This document shows positions 44,377 to 52,767 of a stretch of 64,000 nucleotides of DNA, one piece after another. Origin of the DNA: Streptomyces lanatus (GTDB taxonomy: Bacteria > Actinomycetota > Actinomycetes > Streptomycetales > Streptomycetaceae); the NCBI RefSeq assembly GCF_014655715.1, contig NZ_BNBM01000017.1, positions 1 through 64,000 of the forward strand, given 5' to 3'. Below the pieces are notes generated by a model. That model had not been told where the DNA came from. It did not search any database and saw nothing but the letters and a program-made list of their open reading frames with translations. Within the stretch, counting starts at the first letter, position 1. Each line of letters starts with the position of its first letter. The position numbers were made by a program, and so were the translations under genes.

Positions 44377-44979
44377 ATGTCGAACGACGTCGCCGACGAC
44401 GCGCAGGCAGAGGAGACCATCGAGCTCCCTCTGACGGCTCTCGGGCTGATCGGGGCCCTTGCCCGCGCCATGGAAGAACATCAGACGGGCGTCATCAAGC
44501 CGAAGAAGGACGCCCCGAAGGTGCCGCTCATCAAGGGCTTCGACGAGGAGAAGCGGACTGACCTCGTGGTGGAGATTGGCGGCCAGGAGGTAGGCCGCTA
44601 CAAGGTCAACCTCACGAGGGACCGGTTCGCGGTCGCCGACGAAGCTGCCTTCGACGCCTTCGCGGACAGCCGGGACGAGATCGACATTGTCATCGTCCGG
44701 AAGAAGTCGTGGGAGGACGCGGTCCTCAAGTATGCCGAGATGAACCCGGAGACGGGCACCATCTTTGACTCGCGGAACGGCGAGGAGATTCCGGGACTCA
44801 AGTTCGTGCCGGGTGGGCAGCCCACCGGCTCCGTCACCTGGACCTGGAAGAAGCGGAACGGTCAGCCGGTCGGTAAGAGCGTGCTATTGGCGGCGTATCG
44901 GCGCGGTGATCTCAACGAACTACTGCGGAAGACACCGGAGTTGCTGCCCACGCGACAGCCCGGTGCGAGCGACGAGTGA
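44377..44979 (+). CDS. Hypothetical early phage protein
   Basis: A 200-residue acidic/basic mixed protein. A short helix (ALGLIGALARAMEEHQ), then an alternating strand-helix part (DLVVEIGGQEVGRYKVNLTR; DEIDIVIVRKKSWEDAVLKY) and a Lys/Arg/Trp-rich region (VTWTWKKRNGQP). It resembles small phage DNA-metabolism proteins, but no family is recognised. First gene of the early rightward operon, with a GAGGAACACTCAG leader. Confidence 0.75.
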   Translation: MSNDVADDAQAEETIELPLTALGLIGALARAMEEHQTGVIKPKKDAPKVPLIKGFDEEKRTDLVVEIGGQEVGRYKVNLTRDRFAVADEAAFDAFADSRDEIDIVIVRKKSWEDAVLKYAEMNPETGTIFDSRNGEEIPGLKFVPGGQPTGSVTWTWKKRNGQPVGKSVLLAAYRRGDLNELLRKTPELLPTRQPGASDE

Positions 44980-45038
44980 CGACGGCCGTCCGGGTCCGGC
45001 CATCTGCGGCCGGACCCTGCTTCCCAGGGACCAAGACC

Positions 45039-45323
45039 ATGACCACCACCGCGCCTTCCCGTGCTCAGAAGTTCTCCGACCGCGCGCACCGCGTCCTCTT
45101 CGAACTCGCCCTGCATCCCGACGGTGAGTGGGTCGACGTGACGTCCATCTACACCAGCCTCGGATTGAATTCCCATGAAGTGCGCGGCGCCCTTACCGAA
45201 CTGCGCACCGCGGGCATGACGGAGAGGAAGCGGCGCATGGCCCGCAGCCGGACCACCGGCCGCCGGACGCACCGCACCTACTTCCGGCTGACCGACGACA
45301 GCACCAGCGAGGCCGCCGAATGA
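45039..45323 (+). CDS. Small winged-helix DNA-binding protein
   Basis: A 94-residue protein, almost entirely a winged helix: AHRVLFELALHPDGEWVDVT, SIYTSLGLNSHEVRGALTEL then RRTHRTYFRLT as the wing. Probably a phage regulator or replication accessory. The ATG at 45039 has AGGGACC upstream; a GTG at 44978 overlapping the previous stop is a possible earlier start in a coupled operon. The next gene overlaps it by 4 bases. Confidence 0.65.
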   Translation: MTTTAPSRAQKFSDRAHRVLFELALHPDGEWVDVTSIYTSLGLNSHEVRGALTELRTAGMTERKRRMARSRTTGRRTHRTYFRLTDDSTSEAAE

Positions 45324-46399
45324 GCCGCTTGCCCAGTCCCACGGCGGTCCGTCACAACCGGCGTCGCCCCTACTACGTCCATGTGGAGTCGACGACCGTC
45401 CGCAACACGCGCCTGAGCTACCGCGCGCTCGGGCTACTGACCTACCTTCTTGATCAGAAGGAGGGGTGGCAGGTCCGGTCCGACCAACTCTCCAAGGGCG
45501 AGGGGCGCGAGGGGCGTGAAGCGATACGGACCTCGCTGCGCCTGCTTGCCGCTGAGGGCCACTACCGCCTCGAGCGGCGCCGACTGCTCAACGGCAAGGT
45601 CGTCATGGGCACGGCGGTGTCTGAGTTTCCCGTGGACCAGTGGATCAATGATCACGAGATATTCAGCACCCAGAAGGATCCGGCCGTCCCGGTGGTCGAG
45701 CAGGAGGACGGCACGTTCTTCGTCGAGTACCCCGACGGCAGCCGCGGCAGCGACGGGTTCGAGACCGAACTCTACGACGAGGAACCCCCGGACGACCCGG
45801 AGTTCGAGCCGGAGGAGAAGCTCACAGTCGACGAGGTGCCCGCGGCCGTGCAGCCGGAGAAGCCTGCCCGTACCCGCAAACCCCGCAAGACCCCCGAGGA
45901 GAAGGTGGCCGAGGCGGAGGAGAAGGAGACCACCGCCGACGAGAGAGCCAAGGAGAAGGCCGCTCTCGACGACGGAGCGACGGCCGGGGCGCAATGGTGG
46001 TGGGGAACCCCGGAGAAGGACGGGCAGCCGGCCAAGAAGGGCCGCGTGTACGAGCTGATCGACGAGGAGAAGATCCCGCGGTTCGTCGGCAACAAGGGCC
46101 GCGCCTACCACGGCGTCAGGACCCTGGTCCGCAACGCTCTCATGGCGGGATACGACCGGGGCACGATCGCTACCGCCCTCGAGACCACGAAACGGGCGTT
46201 CCCGAGTCAGCAGCAGTTCGAGGACGCGTGCGCCATGGCGGCAGGCGTCCACATCGACCGGCCCAGGTTCAACGGCACCCGCGGCGTGCCGTACAACGAC
46301 GCGAACACCTGGGGCGACGACACGAACCCGTCATCCGCCACGCCCAGCAGCACCAACGACTCTGACGACGCCACCTTCGGCGTCCTCGTACGACCGTAA
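45320..46399 (+). CDS. Replication-initiator-like protein
   Basis: A 359-residue protein. The N-terminus (residues 20-95) is a winged helix of the kind seen in phage replication initiators (LSYRALGLLTYLLDQKEGWQ; REAIRTSLRLLAAEGHYRLE). A Glu/Lys-rich charged linker (about 130-215) follows, then a C-terminal helical domain (FVGNKGRAYHGVRTLVRNAL; FPSQQQFEDACAMAAG). Layout and position directly before a DnaC-like ATPase match an initiator/helicase-loader pair. Inferred role: origin binding. Confidence 0.7.
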   Translation: MSRLPSPTAVRHNRRRPYYVHVESTTVRNTRLSYRALGLLTYLLDQKEGWQVRSDQLSKGEGREGREAIRTSLRLLAAEGHYRLERRRLLNGKVVMGTAVSEFPVDQWINDHEIFSTQKDPAVPVVEQEDGTFFVEYPDGSRGSDGFETELYDEEPPDDPEFEPEEKLTVDEVPAAVQPEKPARTRKPRKTPEEKVAEAEEKETTADERAKEKAALDDGATAGAQWWWGTPEKDGQPAKKGRVYELIDEEKIPRFVGNKGRAYHGVRTLVRNALMAGYDRGTIATALETTKRAFPSQQQFEDACAMAAGVHIDRPRFNGTRGVPYNDANTWGDDTNPSSATPSSTNDSDDATFGVLVRP

Positions 46400-46410
46400 G
46401 GAGCGCCACG

Positions 46411-47229
46411 ATGTCGGTCACCGCGGATACCCCGACGACCGCGCCGGCCCGCGGCATGAACGCGCTCGGCGACCTGAGCGCCCACCTCTTGAGCGTGCTG
46501 AAGAACAACGGCGCGGACATGTCCCAACTCGGCGTGCCGCCCCAGCCGGAACCGGAAGACGGACTATGGGAGGACGTGTCCGTGCCGCAGGCCCGCGCGC
46601 GACAGAGCATGTGGCGCAACAGCATCATCGACGCCGCCCACGATGACTATGTGCCATTCCGCTTCGATCACCTTGATGAGGCGCAGAAGCCGAAAACGCT
46701 GCAGAGCTGGCTTGACTCCCTGATCGAGGCGAAGAAGCTGGACGCCCGGCCGGAGATCCTGAACATGATCCTCCCGGGGAACATCGGCAGCGGGAAGACC
46801 GCTGCGGCGATCTCACTGGGGAACGAGGCCGCGGAGCGGGGGCTATGGACCCTGTTCGTGAAGCACGCAACATACCTGACGTGGCGTCGCCCGGACTCGG
46901 CGCCGCACAACATGAAGGCCTGGGAGGTCCGGAAGAGGTTCGTCGAGTGCGACCTGCTGGTCCTCGACGAGCTGTGCGGCGAAATGGACGTGACAGCCAC
47001 CGAGTTCGCTCGGAAGGAGACCATCGACCTGATCGACGCCCGGATCGCGGCCGGACGACCCACGGCATACACCACGAACCTGCGCAGCCGCAGGCAGCCG
47101 GGGAGTCAGGCAATGGGCGTGGTGGACATCCTGGGGGAGCGATTGCTGTCCCGGCTCGAGTCCTCGGCACACCTGGCGAAGATCGTCGGTCCGGACAGGC
47201 GGAAGCCGACGCAGCCACTGGACTGGTGA
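46411..47229 (+). CDS. DnaC-like AAA+ ATPase (helicase loader)
   Basis: A 272-residue ATPase. Walker A is LPGNIGSGKTAAAI (about residue 117), Walker B LLVLDELCGEMD, sensor-like YTTNLRSRRQ, and the arginine-finger region ERLLSRLESSAHLAKI. The size and order match phage DnaC/IstB-type loaders that place the replicative helicase. ATG at 46411 after AAGGAGC. It follows the initiator-like gene by 11 bases. Confidence 0.88.
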   Translation: MSVTADTPTTAPARGMNALGDLSAHLLSVLKNNGADMSQLGVPPQPEPEDGLWEDVSVPQARARQSMWRNSIIDAAHDDYVPFRFDHLDEAQKPKTLQSWLDSLIEAKKLDARPEILNMILPGNIGSGKTAAAISLGNEAAERGLWTLFVKHATYLTWRRPDSAPHNMKAWEVRKRFVECDLLVLDELCGEMDVTATEFARKETIDLIDARIAAGRPTAYTTNLRSRRQPGSQAMGVVDILGERLLSRLESSAHLAKIVGPDRRKPTQPLDW

Positions 47230-47383
47230 CTAGGGGGACGAATGACCCTGCATGTCCTGGTTGCTGACGGGGCGTGAGTTGTCAACAGCGGCGCAAGAGG
47301 CGAAAGACGCTATATCGTTTAATCGACCCGGAAGGCTATGAGCATACGCCGACCGGGGGAACCCGAACGAGAGGAAAGGTGTC

Positions 47384-48553
47384 TTGAAACGTCTGTCCCC
47401 CGGATCCGACACGGACGAGAAGCTGAAGGCTCTCGACGAGTCCGGAATACCGCCGCTCAGCCGTCGGGAGCGCTTCGGTGCCGGCCTGACCGCGCTGGGT
47501 GGGGCTGCCGTCGGAGGCCTCGGCTTCTACGCCTCGTTCGACGCCGTGTCCAAGGCGGCCGCGTCCTGGGGCTTCACCGAACCGTGGGTCCTGCCCACCG
47601 CCATCGACTCGGCCATCCCCGTCTTTACCGGGGCGTACCTCTATCTCATCCGCATGGACATGCCGCTGTGGTGGGCGCGGCTCGTCCCCTGGGCCCTGAG
47701 CCTGATCACCTGCGCGCTGAACGTGGCGTCCGGCAACTCCTTGTGGTCCAGGGTCTCCCACGGTGCCATGTCCCTGCTCTGGGTCGCCGTCTCCGAGATC
47801 GCCGCGCACATCTACGCCGTCCGGATCGGCGCGGCCACTGGGCGCGGTCGCCGGATGGAAAAGGTTCGGTGGGCCCGCTGGATGCTCTCCCCGCTGCCCA
47901 CCTTCCTGCTCTGGCGCCGTATGCAGTTGTGGGAGGAAAGGTCGTACGAAACGGCCCTCCTGCTTGAGCAGGAGCGAATCGTCTACCAGGCGCAGCTCCA
48001 TGGCCGGTTCGGGCGGGCGTGGCGCAGGAAGGCACCTGTGGCGTCGCTGCTGCCGCTGCGACTCGTCGGCGCCGGCGTCCCGCTCGCCGAGACGGCCCCC
48101 GCTGGTCTGCGTGCGGCGGGCATCGAGCCCACGGGCGTCTTCGCCCCGGCACCTAAGCCGCCCGTGCCTCCGTCCCCGGCGTTGACCGCCGTGCCCGCCC
48201 CGGTAACGCCCCCGACTTCGTCCGTTCTACCAGCCGTCAAAAGACCGCGCGGTGTCACGCGCGCCGTGCCTCCGCAGACGCAGGCCGGCATCCCGCAGTG
48301 GAGTACCGAGGGTGAGCTGTACGAGATCATCAAGGACGTTATCGACAACGGGCGTCGGGAGGTGTTCAACGGGCCTCTGACTGGTAGGGCAATCGGGGTG
48401 GTTCTCTGTAAGTCCCAGGGGGAAGGCCGTAAGGTCCGCGGCCGGCTCATCGAGACCTACGCCGCCACGAAGGGCATCATCATCCCGGACAAGGCCACTC
48501 TCGACGACGTCTTCGTCCTGTTCAACCAGGCGCTGACGCCGGCCAGCCCGTAA
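47384..48553 (+). CDS. DUF2637 membrane protein with C-terminal DNA-binding-like domain
   Basis: A 389-residue protein starting at TTG 47384 (GAGGAAAGG leader). Four hydrophobic segments lie between residues 25 and 150 (GLTALGGAAVGGLGFYASFD; WALSLITCALNVASGN; VSHGAMSLLWVAVSEIAAHI). A Pro-rich linker and a C-terminal helical domain (LYEIIKDVIDNGRREVFNGP; GRKVRGRLIETYAATKG) follow. DUF2637 (SpdB-related) is best known from actinomycete plasmids and conjugative elements, so its presence in a prophage replication block is notable. Confidence 0.82.
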   Translation: MKRLSPGSDTDEKLKALDESGIPPLSRRERFGAGLTALGGAAVGGLGFYASFDAVSKAAASWGFTEPWVLPTAIDSAIPVFTGAYLYLIRMDMPLWWARLVPWALSLITCALNVASGNSLWSRVSHGAMSLLWVAVSEIAAHIYAVRIGAATGRGRRMEKVRWARWMLSPLPTFLLWRRMQLWEERSYETALLLEQERIVYQAQLHGRFGRAWRRKAPVASLLPLRLVGAGVPLAETAPAGLRAAGIEPTGVFAPAPKPPVPPSPALTAVPAPVTPPTSSVLPAVKRPRGVTRAVPPQTQAGIPQWSTEGELYEIIKDVIDNGRREVFNGPLTGRAIGVVLCKSQGEGRKVRGRLIETYAATKGIIIPDKATLDDVFVLFNQALTPASP

Positions 48554-48579
48554 GGCATCCTGCCCCTACCCGTACCGAA

Positions 48580-48610
48580 GTGGCGGGCCCCTCCCTGGGG
48601 TGCCCGCCAC
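48580..48610 (+). terminator. Terminator hairpin after the DUF2637 gene
   Basis: GTGGCGGGC and GCCCGCCAC form a 9-bp perfect stem, 27 bases after the DUF2637 stop. Confidence 0.65.
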
Positions 48611-48632
48611 CTGCATGATCGGATCCTTCTAC

Positions 48633-49046
48633 ATGACACCGGAGATCCTGGCCCGGATCGCCACCGCCCGTGCTGCCCGTGACCTGTCCGACCTTGCCCG
48701 GCTCCTGCTCGCGGACACAGTGACGACCACCAGCCCGACGGAGCGCATCGAGAAGGCCCGCCGCTTGCGACAGGTAGCCAATGAGGTCGTTGACCTGGTC
48801 GTGCTCGCCGAGGCCCTGGAGGGTGCGTCCTGGGAGGAGATCGCCGAAGCCCTCGGTCGACGGGACCCGGGCACCGTGGAGCGGGAGTTCGCCGAAGACG
48901 TCGCCGAGTGGAGCTCCAAGTCCGAAAAGGAACTGGAACGGGCGGCCGAGGGGCACGCCGCCCTTGACGAGTGGTACGGCCGTCACCGCGAGGACCAGGA
49001 CCCGGAGCTCTCAACTCCTGTCGCGGATCTGCTGAACAGGCATTGA
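48633..49046 (+). CDS. Hypothetical helical phage protein
   Basis: A 137-residue, almost fully helical, charged protein (MTPEILARIATARAARDLSD; RRLRQVANEVVDLVVLAEAL; SWEEIAEALGRRDPGTVERE). The last motif resembles a helix-turn-helix, so DNA binding is possible. GTG at 48600 falls inside the preceding terminator, so ATG 48633 is preferred; ATG 48615 is an alternative. Its stop overlaps the next promoter's -35. Confidence 0.6.
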   Translation: MTPEILARIATARAARDLSDLARLLLADTVTTTSPTERIEKARRLRQVANEVVDLVVLAEALEGASWEEIAEALGRRDPGTVEREFAEDVAEWSSKSEKELERAAEGHAALDEWYGRHREDQDPELSTPVADLLNRH

Positions 49047-49070
49047 GCTACCCGACCAGGCGGGTAGAAT
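49043..49070 (+). promoter_or_regulatory. Early promoter with overlapping inverted-repeat operator
   Basis: TTGAGC (49043-49048) and TAGAAT (49065-49070) with a 16-base spacer. CTACCC (49048-49053) and GGGTAG (49062-49067) form an inverted repeat inside the promoter, related to the units at 44197 and 44252. Confidence 0.65.
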
Positions 49071-49082
49071 AGTAAGCCGATG

Positions 49083-49115
49083 GCAACGGCGAGAGGTTAA
49101 GCCCTCTGCCGTTGC
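49083..49115 (+). promoter_or_regulatory. Long hairpin in the ATPase gene leader
   Basis: GCAACGGC/GCCGTTGC and, past one bulge, AGAGG/CCTCT form a 13-bp stem with a 6-base TTAAGC apex, 52 bases before the start codon. No T-run, so a leader structure rather than a clear terminator. Confidence 0.6.
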
Positions 49116-49166
49116 ATCCTCCGCGGGAGAGCAACCCGGGGAACCACGAAGTGAGGGAACACCCAG

Positions 49167-50843
49167 ATGCCTGGTACCACCACGCCTTTGCATGACCGCA
49201 GATCCCGGAAGCCGACCGGCAAACCGAGCCCGCCCATGATCCTCATTGCCGGTACGGACAAGAGCGGTCGCAGCCACGAGGCAGCAGCGGGCACGGCATC
49301 CGATCTGGTCGGCATGTCGTACTGGATCCAGGTGGGTGGCTCGTCCAACACCGCCGACTATTACGGCCGTATCCCCGGCGCCCGCTACGAGATCGTGGAG
49401 CACGACGGATCGCACGCGGACATCTGCGACGCGATTCGCTGGGCGTCCACCCAGCCACCGCACAACGGCAAGCGCAACATGATCGTCTTCGACGACAGCA
49501 GTGCTCTGTGGGACATGCTCAGTGACGAGGTCGCTCTGGTCTCCCGCAAGCGCGCCGAGCGCCGGGCCCAGGCCACCGGCCGTCGCACCGCCCGACTCGA
49601 TGACCCCTACGTCGACGAGGACCGAGACCTGTGGGTCAACGCAAAAGACCGATGGGGCGAGGTGCTGTGGCTCCTGCGCCAGCACCCTGGCCCGGTCGTC
49701 ATGGTGGCGCGCCAGGAGGTCGTCACCGCCTACGAGAACGACAAACCAACCCGGCACATCACACGCCGCCTCAAGGCCGAGAAGAACCTCTCAGCGGCCG
49801 TCGACGCAGTCGTTGAACTCCAGGGGATCGGCGAAGGCTACGTCACGGGCGTGCACACCATGGAGTACACGCTGGAGGCGGGCCGACAGTACCGGTTCGC
49901 CGGGATCGACCACCTGCTGAGGAAGATGGGCTACGAGAATTCCGCCCCCACTCGCCAATCGACTGAGTCGCGGCCGTGGGCGTACCTCAACGAACAGCGC
50001 CTCCAGCAGCAGCCAGCCCCGCCCGCTCCCGCGCAGCAGCCTGGCTTGACGGGACCACAAGCCGTGGCGCTGATCCACCAGGCCCTCACCAGCAAGGGCG
50101 ACCCCGAAGCGTGCCTGCACGACGTCCGCGAATACTGGGGCAAGCGCACTCTGGCGCAAGTCCGCACCACGACCAAGTTGTGGGGCGAAATGGACGCGGA
50201 CGCCCTGATCACCAGGTCCCTGGAGTACGTCAAGGAAGAGGCCAGTAAGCGCAAGCAGGCCGAAGGGAGCGCGTCTGAGCAGACCGGCCCGAGCCCTGCC
50301 CCGTCGGCCGAACCCGAGCACCAGGACCAAGCACGTGGGCACCAGGAGAACGAAGAACCGGACCCTTCACTCGAAGACAGCGATACAACGGTGTCCTTGG
50401 AACCTCCTGAAGAAGCGGAAGTCGAACCGCCCCCGCCACCGGACCCGGAGGCCGAGGATCCGCCGCCGGGCGAATCTCCGGAGGACACCAGCGCCGCCGA
50501 GGAGCCGCAGGACGTCCCCGCTGCCCCCCGGCCCACGGCCCGGAAGATCCGCAAGAGGCCGAACGAGGACCGTGCGCTCAAGGCACTCAACGCCGAGGCT
50601 GACGTCCAGGCCCGGATCAGGATGATGACTGTGGGTGAGCACCTTGGGCCGATCTCCGAGGAGGGCGACCCGCCCATGACCGTTCTCCGGGACTACCTCC
50701 AGAAGCACCGGCCCGCGATCATCGCCCAGCTCGAGCAGGAGGGGCAGACGGAGCTCGCCGCGTACTACCGGGACGTGACCGTCGACCCGCAGATTCAGCA
50801 GCGGTTCGCCTCGTACTTCGCGGGCGTGCCCGCGGGGCAGTGA
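49167..50843 (+). CDS. RecA/Sak4-like phage AAA-ATPase
   Basis: A 558-residue protein. Residues about 20-275 form a RecA-core ATPase of the phage AAA_24/Sak4 kind: a Walker-A-like loop ILIAGTDKSGRSHEAA, Walker B MIVFDDSS, and HGPVVMVAR-like QHPGPVVMVARQEV. The Walker A lysine is replaced by Arg (GTDKSGRS). The rest is an acidic Pro/Glu-rich linker (about 370-465) and a helical tail. Sak4-type proteins promote single-strand annealing. GTGAGGGAACACCCAG leader precedes the ATG. Confidence 0.75.
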   Translation: MPGTTTPLHDRRSRKPTGKPSPPMILIAGTDKSGRSHEAAAGTASDLVGMSYWIQVGGSSNTADYYGRIPGARYEIVEHDGSHADICDAIRWASTQPPHNGKRNMIVFDDSSALWDMLSDEVALVSRKRAERRAQATGRRTARLDDPYVDEDRDLWVNAKDRWGEVLWLLRQHPGPVVMVARQEVVTAYENDKPTRHITRRLKAEKNLSAAVDAVVELQGIGEGYVTGVHTMEYTLEAGRQYRFAGIDHLLRKMGYENSAPTRQSTESRPWAYLNEQRLQQQPAPPAPAQQPGLTGPQAVALIHQALTSKGDPEACLHDVREYWGKRTLAQVRTTTKLWGEMDADALITRSLEYVKEEASKRKQAEGSASEQTGPSPAPSAEPEHQDQARGHQENEEPDPSLEDSDTTVSLEPPEEAEVEPPPPPDPEAEDPPPGESPEDTSAAEEPQDVPAAPRPTARKIRKRPNEDRALKALNAEADVQARIRMMTVGEHLGPISEEGDPPMTVLRDYLQKHRPAIIAQLEQEGQTELAAYYRDVTVDPQIQQRFASYFAGVPAGQ

Positions 50844-51538
50844 AGTGACGTGAGTCGATGCGCGCCCGGCCCGGTCGGGCGCGCTCCGCCGGCGTGCTGC
50901 GCCCATCTCGATCTCATCGCCTCACGTCACCTCAGCCCAGCGCGCTCGCGCGCCTCACCGTCTCTGCAGGCGCGCCCAGGTGATCGCGCGCGCCGATCCC
51001 CGGCGCGTTCCGACTGCGCCGACCCGCACCCGCGCCGTCCTGGCGCGCGGATCCACGCGCGCTCAGGCGCGCTTCGAAACCGGGCGCGCCCACCGTGACC
51101 GCGCCCCGCGCCGACCCGAGCGCGCTTCCGCGCGCGCCCAGGCGGGCCCATTGGGCAGGTACGCGCCCCACCCGCGCCGCGCGGCGCGCGCCTGCGGAAG
51201 ATCGCGCCCGCCCGGATCGGCCGGACCGCGCGCCCGCGCCGAGCCCTCCGCGTGAAGGCGCGCACTATGCAGCGCGCCATGGCGCGCGCCTTTGACCTGC
51301 CCATTTCCGGAGCGCTGCCCGTCCGGCCCCCGCGTGTCACGGTGAGCGCGGCCTCCTGGACCTCGTCGACTACGCGCGCGGCCCTGGTGGCGCGCCCAGC
51401 GGCGAGGTGATCGCTTCTCGAGTGCGCGCGCCCTGCGGCGCGGATGGCCGCGCGGATGCGCGCCGGTCGGGTGGCCGCGCGCCGAGGACCGCGCCCGTCC
51501 CGCGCGGCCGCGCCTCGAGCGCGCCCCGGACATGACGA
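50844..51538. other. GCGCGC-saturated gene-poor segment
   Basis: About 700 bases with roughly 25 separate GCGCGC hexamers, around one per 30 bases, where base composition predicts one or two. Open frames exist on both strands but give Arg/Ala/Gly/Pro-rich products with no folded pattern, and the best leftward one begins inside the terminator at 51539-51562. It lies between the end of the replication block and the convergent late block, a position suited to an origin, packaging site or structural RNA. Confidence 0.6.
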
Positions 51539-51562
51539 AGGGCGCGCCATCGGGCGCGCCCT
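51539..51562 (-). terminator. Terminator hairpin at the end of the late block
   Basis: AGGGCGCGCC and GGCGCGCCCT form a 10-bp stem around ATCG, 30 bases after the leftward gene stop. Confidence 0.7.
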
Positions 51563-51592
51563 CGAGTCATGGACGATCAGTCGGTTGCGCGC

Positions 51593-52414
51593 CTACTGCG
51601 GGCCCTGCCTGGCCGCGCGCCGGAGGGCGCGCCGCTGCCTCCGTGCCTCGGCAGCTCGCTCGAGCTCCCCTCCGCGCTCCTGCCGCAGTAGCTTCATCAG
51701 CTCCTCGGGGTGTCGCTCGCCGAGGAGATTGAGCGCCTGCAGCCGGACGTTCGGCTCGCTTGGCATCCGCCCCTCGCGCGCCTCCCTGTACTGCACGCCG
51801 TAGCGCAAGAAACGGGCCTCCGACTCCACCCGGCGGCGGAAGCCGTCGATGCGTCGTTCCTGCGCGTTGCCGCTTTCGCCGGGGGGCGGCTCGGGCATGA
51901 AGCGGGCCGGCTCCTCGAGCATTTGGCGACAGATGCCCGCAGCCCTTACGGCTACTCTCGGTGAGCGGAAGGCGAGTGCTTCGACCCAGGGAGACGTTGG
52001 CGCGGGGACGGGCTCGTCGAGGATGAACCCCGTCCACCGGTCGACGAAGGAGTCGTCGTCGAGGGCCGCCAACTCCTTCGCATGCTCGTGGGCTAGATCG
52101 TCGACGACGTCCTCGACCGGGCGCATCGCGGTCTTGATCGTCTCCTGCCACGGCGCGATGCGGGCCTTCTGCCGCTTTTTACTCTCCCCCTCCTGGATGG
52201 GGTTGAAGAACTTCGCTCGGCGAACGGCCGTCTTGAGCGCCTCGAGCGTGCGGGGGGCGAGGCGGGGATCGTGGAGAGCTGGACCCTGGACCTCTCTGGG
52301 TGCGCGCTTGTCGGTCCCGCCCATGACGTACTCGACGACCATGCCCATGAACGCGTCTTCGCTCATCTGGGACAGGCGCTTGATCTCGGCCGCGATGCGC
52401 TGCGCATCAGCCAT
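51593..52414 (-). CDS. Hypothetical helical phage protein
   Basis: A 273-residue, mostly helical, charged protein (MADAQRIAAEIKRLSQMSED; LEALKTAVRRAKFFNPIQ; RPVEDVVDDLAHEHAKELAA) with an Arg-rich C-terminus (RRQRRALRRAARQ) suited to nucleic-acid contact. No family recognised. The ATG at 52414 follows GGAGGAACACAGCT. The GCGCGC enrichment of the neighbouring segment extends into its 3' end. Confidence 0.65.
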   Translation of the reverse strand: MADAQRIAAEIKRLSQMSEDAFMGMVVEYVMGGTDKRAPREVQGPALHDPRLAPRTLEALKTAVRRAKFFNPIQEGESKKRQKARIAPWQETIKTAMRPVEDVVDDLAHEHAKELAALDDDSFVDRWTGFILDEPVPAPTSPWVEALAFRSPRVAVRAAGICRQMLEEPARFMPEPPPGESGNAQERRIDGFRRRVESEARFLRYGVQYREAREGRMPSEPNVRLQALNLLGERHPEELMKLLRQERGGELERAAEARRQRRALRRAARQGPQ

Positions 52415-52767
52415 AGCTGTGTTCCTCCACTTTGGGTGTGACCCGTGCTCTCGGGCCGTTGTTCGGACGGTGTCCGCTGGCATAGAGCGAGGTGGCCGCA
52501 CTGGGCGCGACGCGGAGATGCGTGTGCCGGATCCTCGCAGGAGCAACCACTCCCCGGCCCCGAGTGCTCTACACGCACCCGGTTACTCGATCCGAATTGG
52601 CCAGGTAACCAACGGGCGGGAGGAACACCCCAGCTCTCACGAGCAGAAGTGGTCTTGCGCCACTGAACCCTGAACCTGAATCTCGAACGCATTCTTCGCG
52701 GCAGCGGTACGGCCACCTCGTTCCAGATGGTACCCGCCGGCCAAGGGCCGGACGTGCCTCATGATCC
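52415..52767. other. Gene-free stretch with hairpins and an orphan start leader
   Basis: 353 bases without a supported gene. It holds a CCGGCC-AAG-GGCCGG hairpin (52737-52751) after the holin-like gene, a GGTTAC/GTAACC inverted repeat near 52581-52610, and GGGAGGAACACCCCAG (52619-52634), the start-associated leader motif on the + strand, with no coding frame after it. Confidence 0.5.

Noticed and set aside
50927..51550. 207-codon leftward frame in the GCGCGC segment
   Set aside because: Arg/Ala/Gly-rich product without a fold pattern, starting inside a terminator hairpin and lacking a ribosome-binding site.
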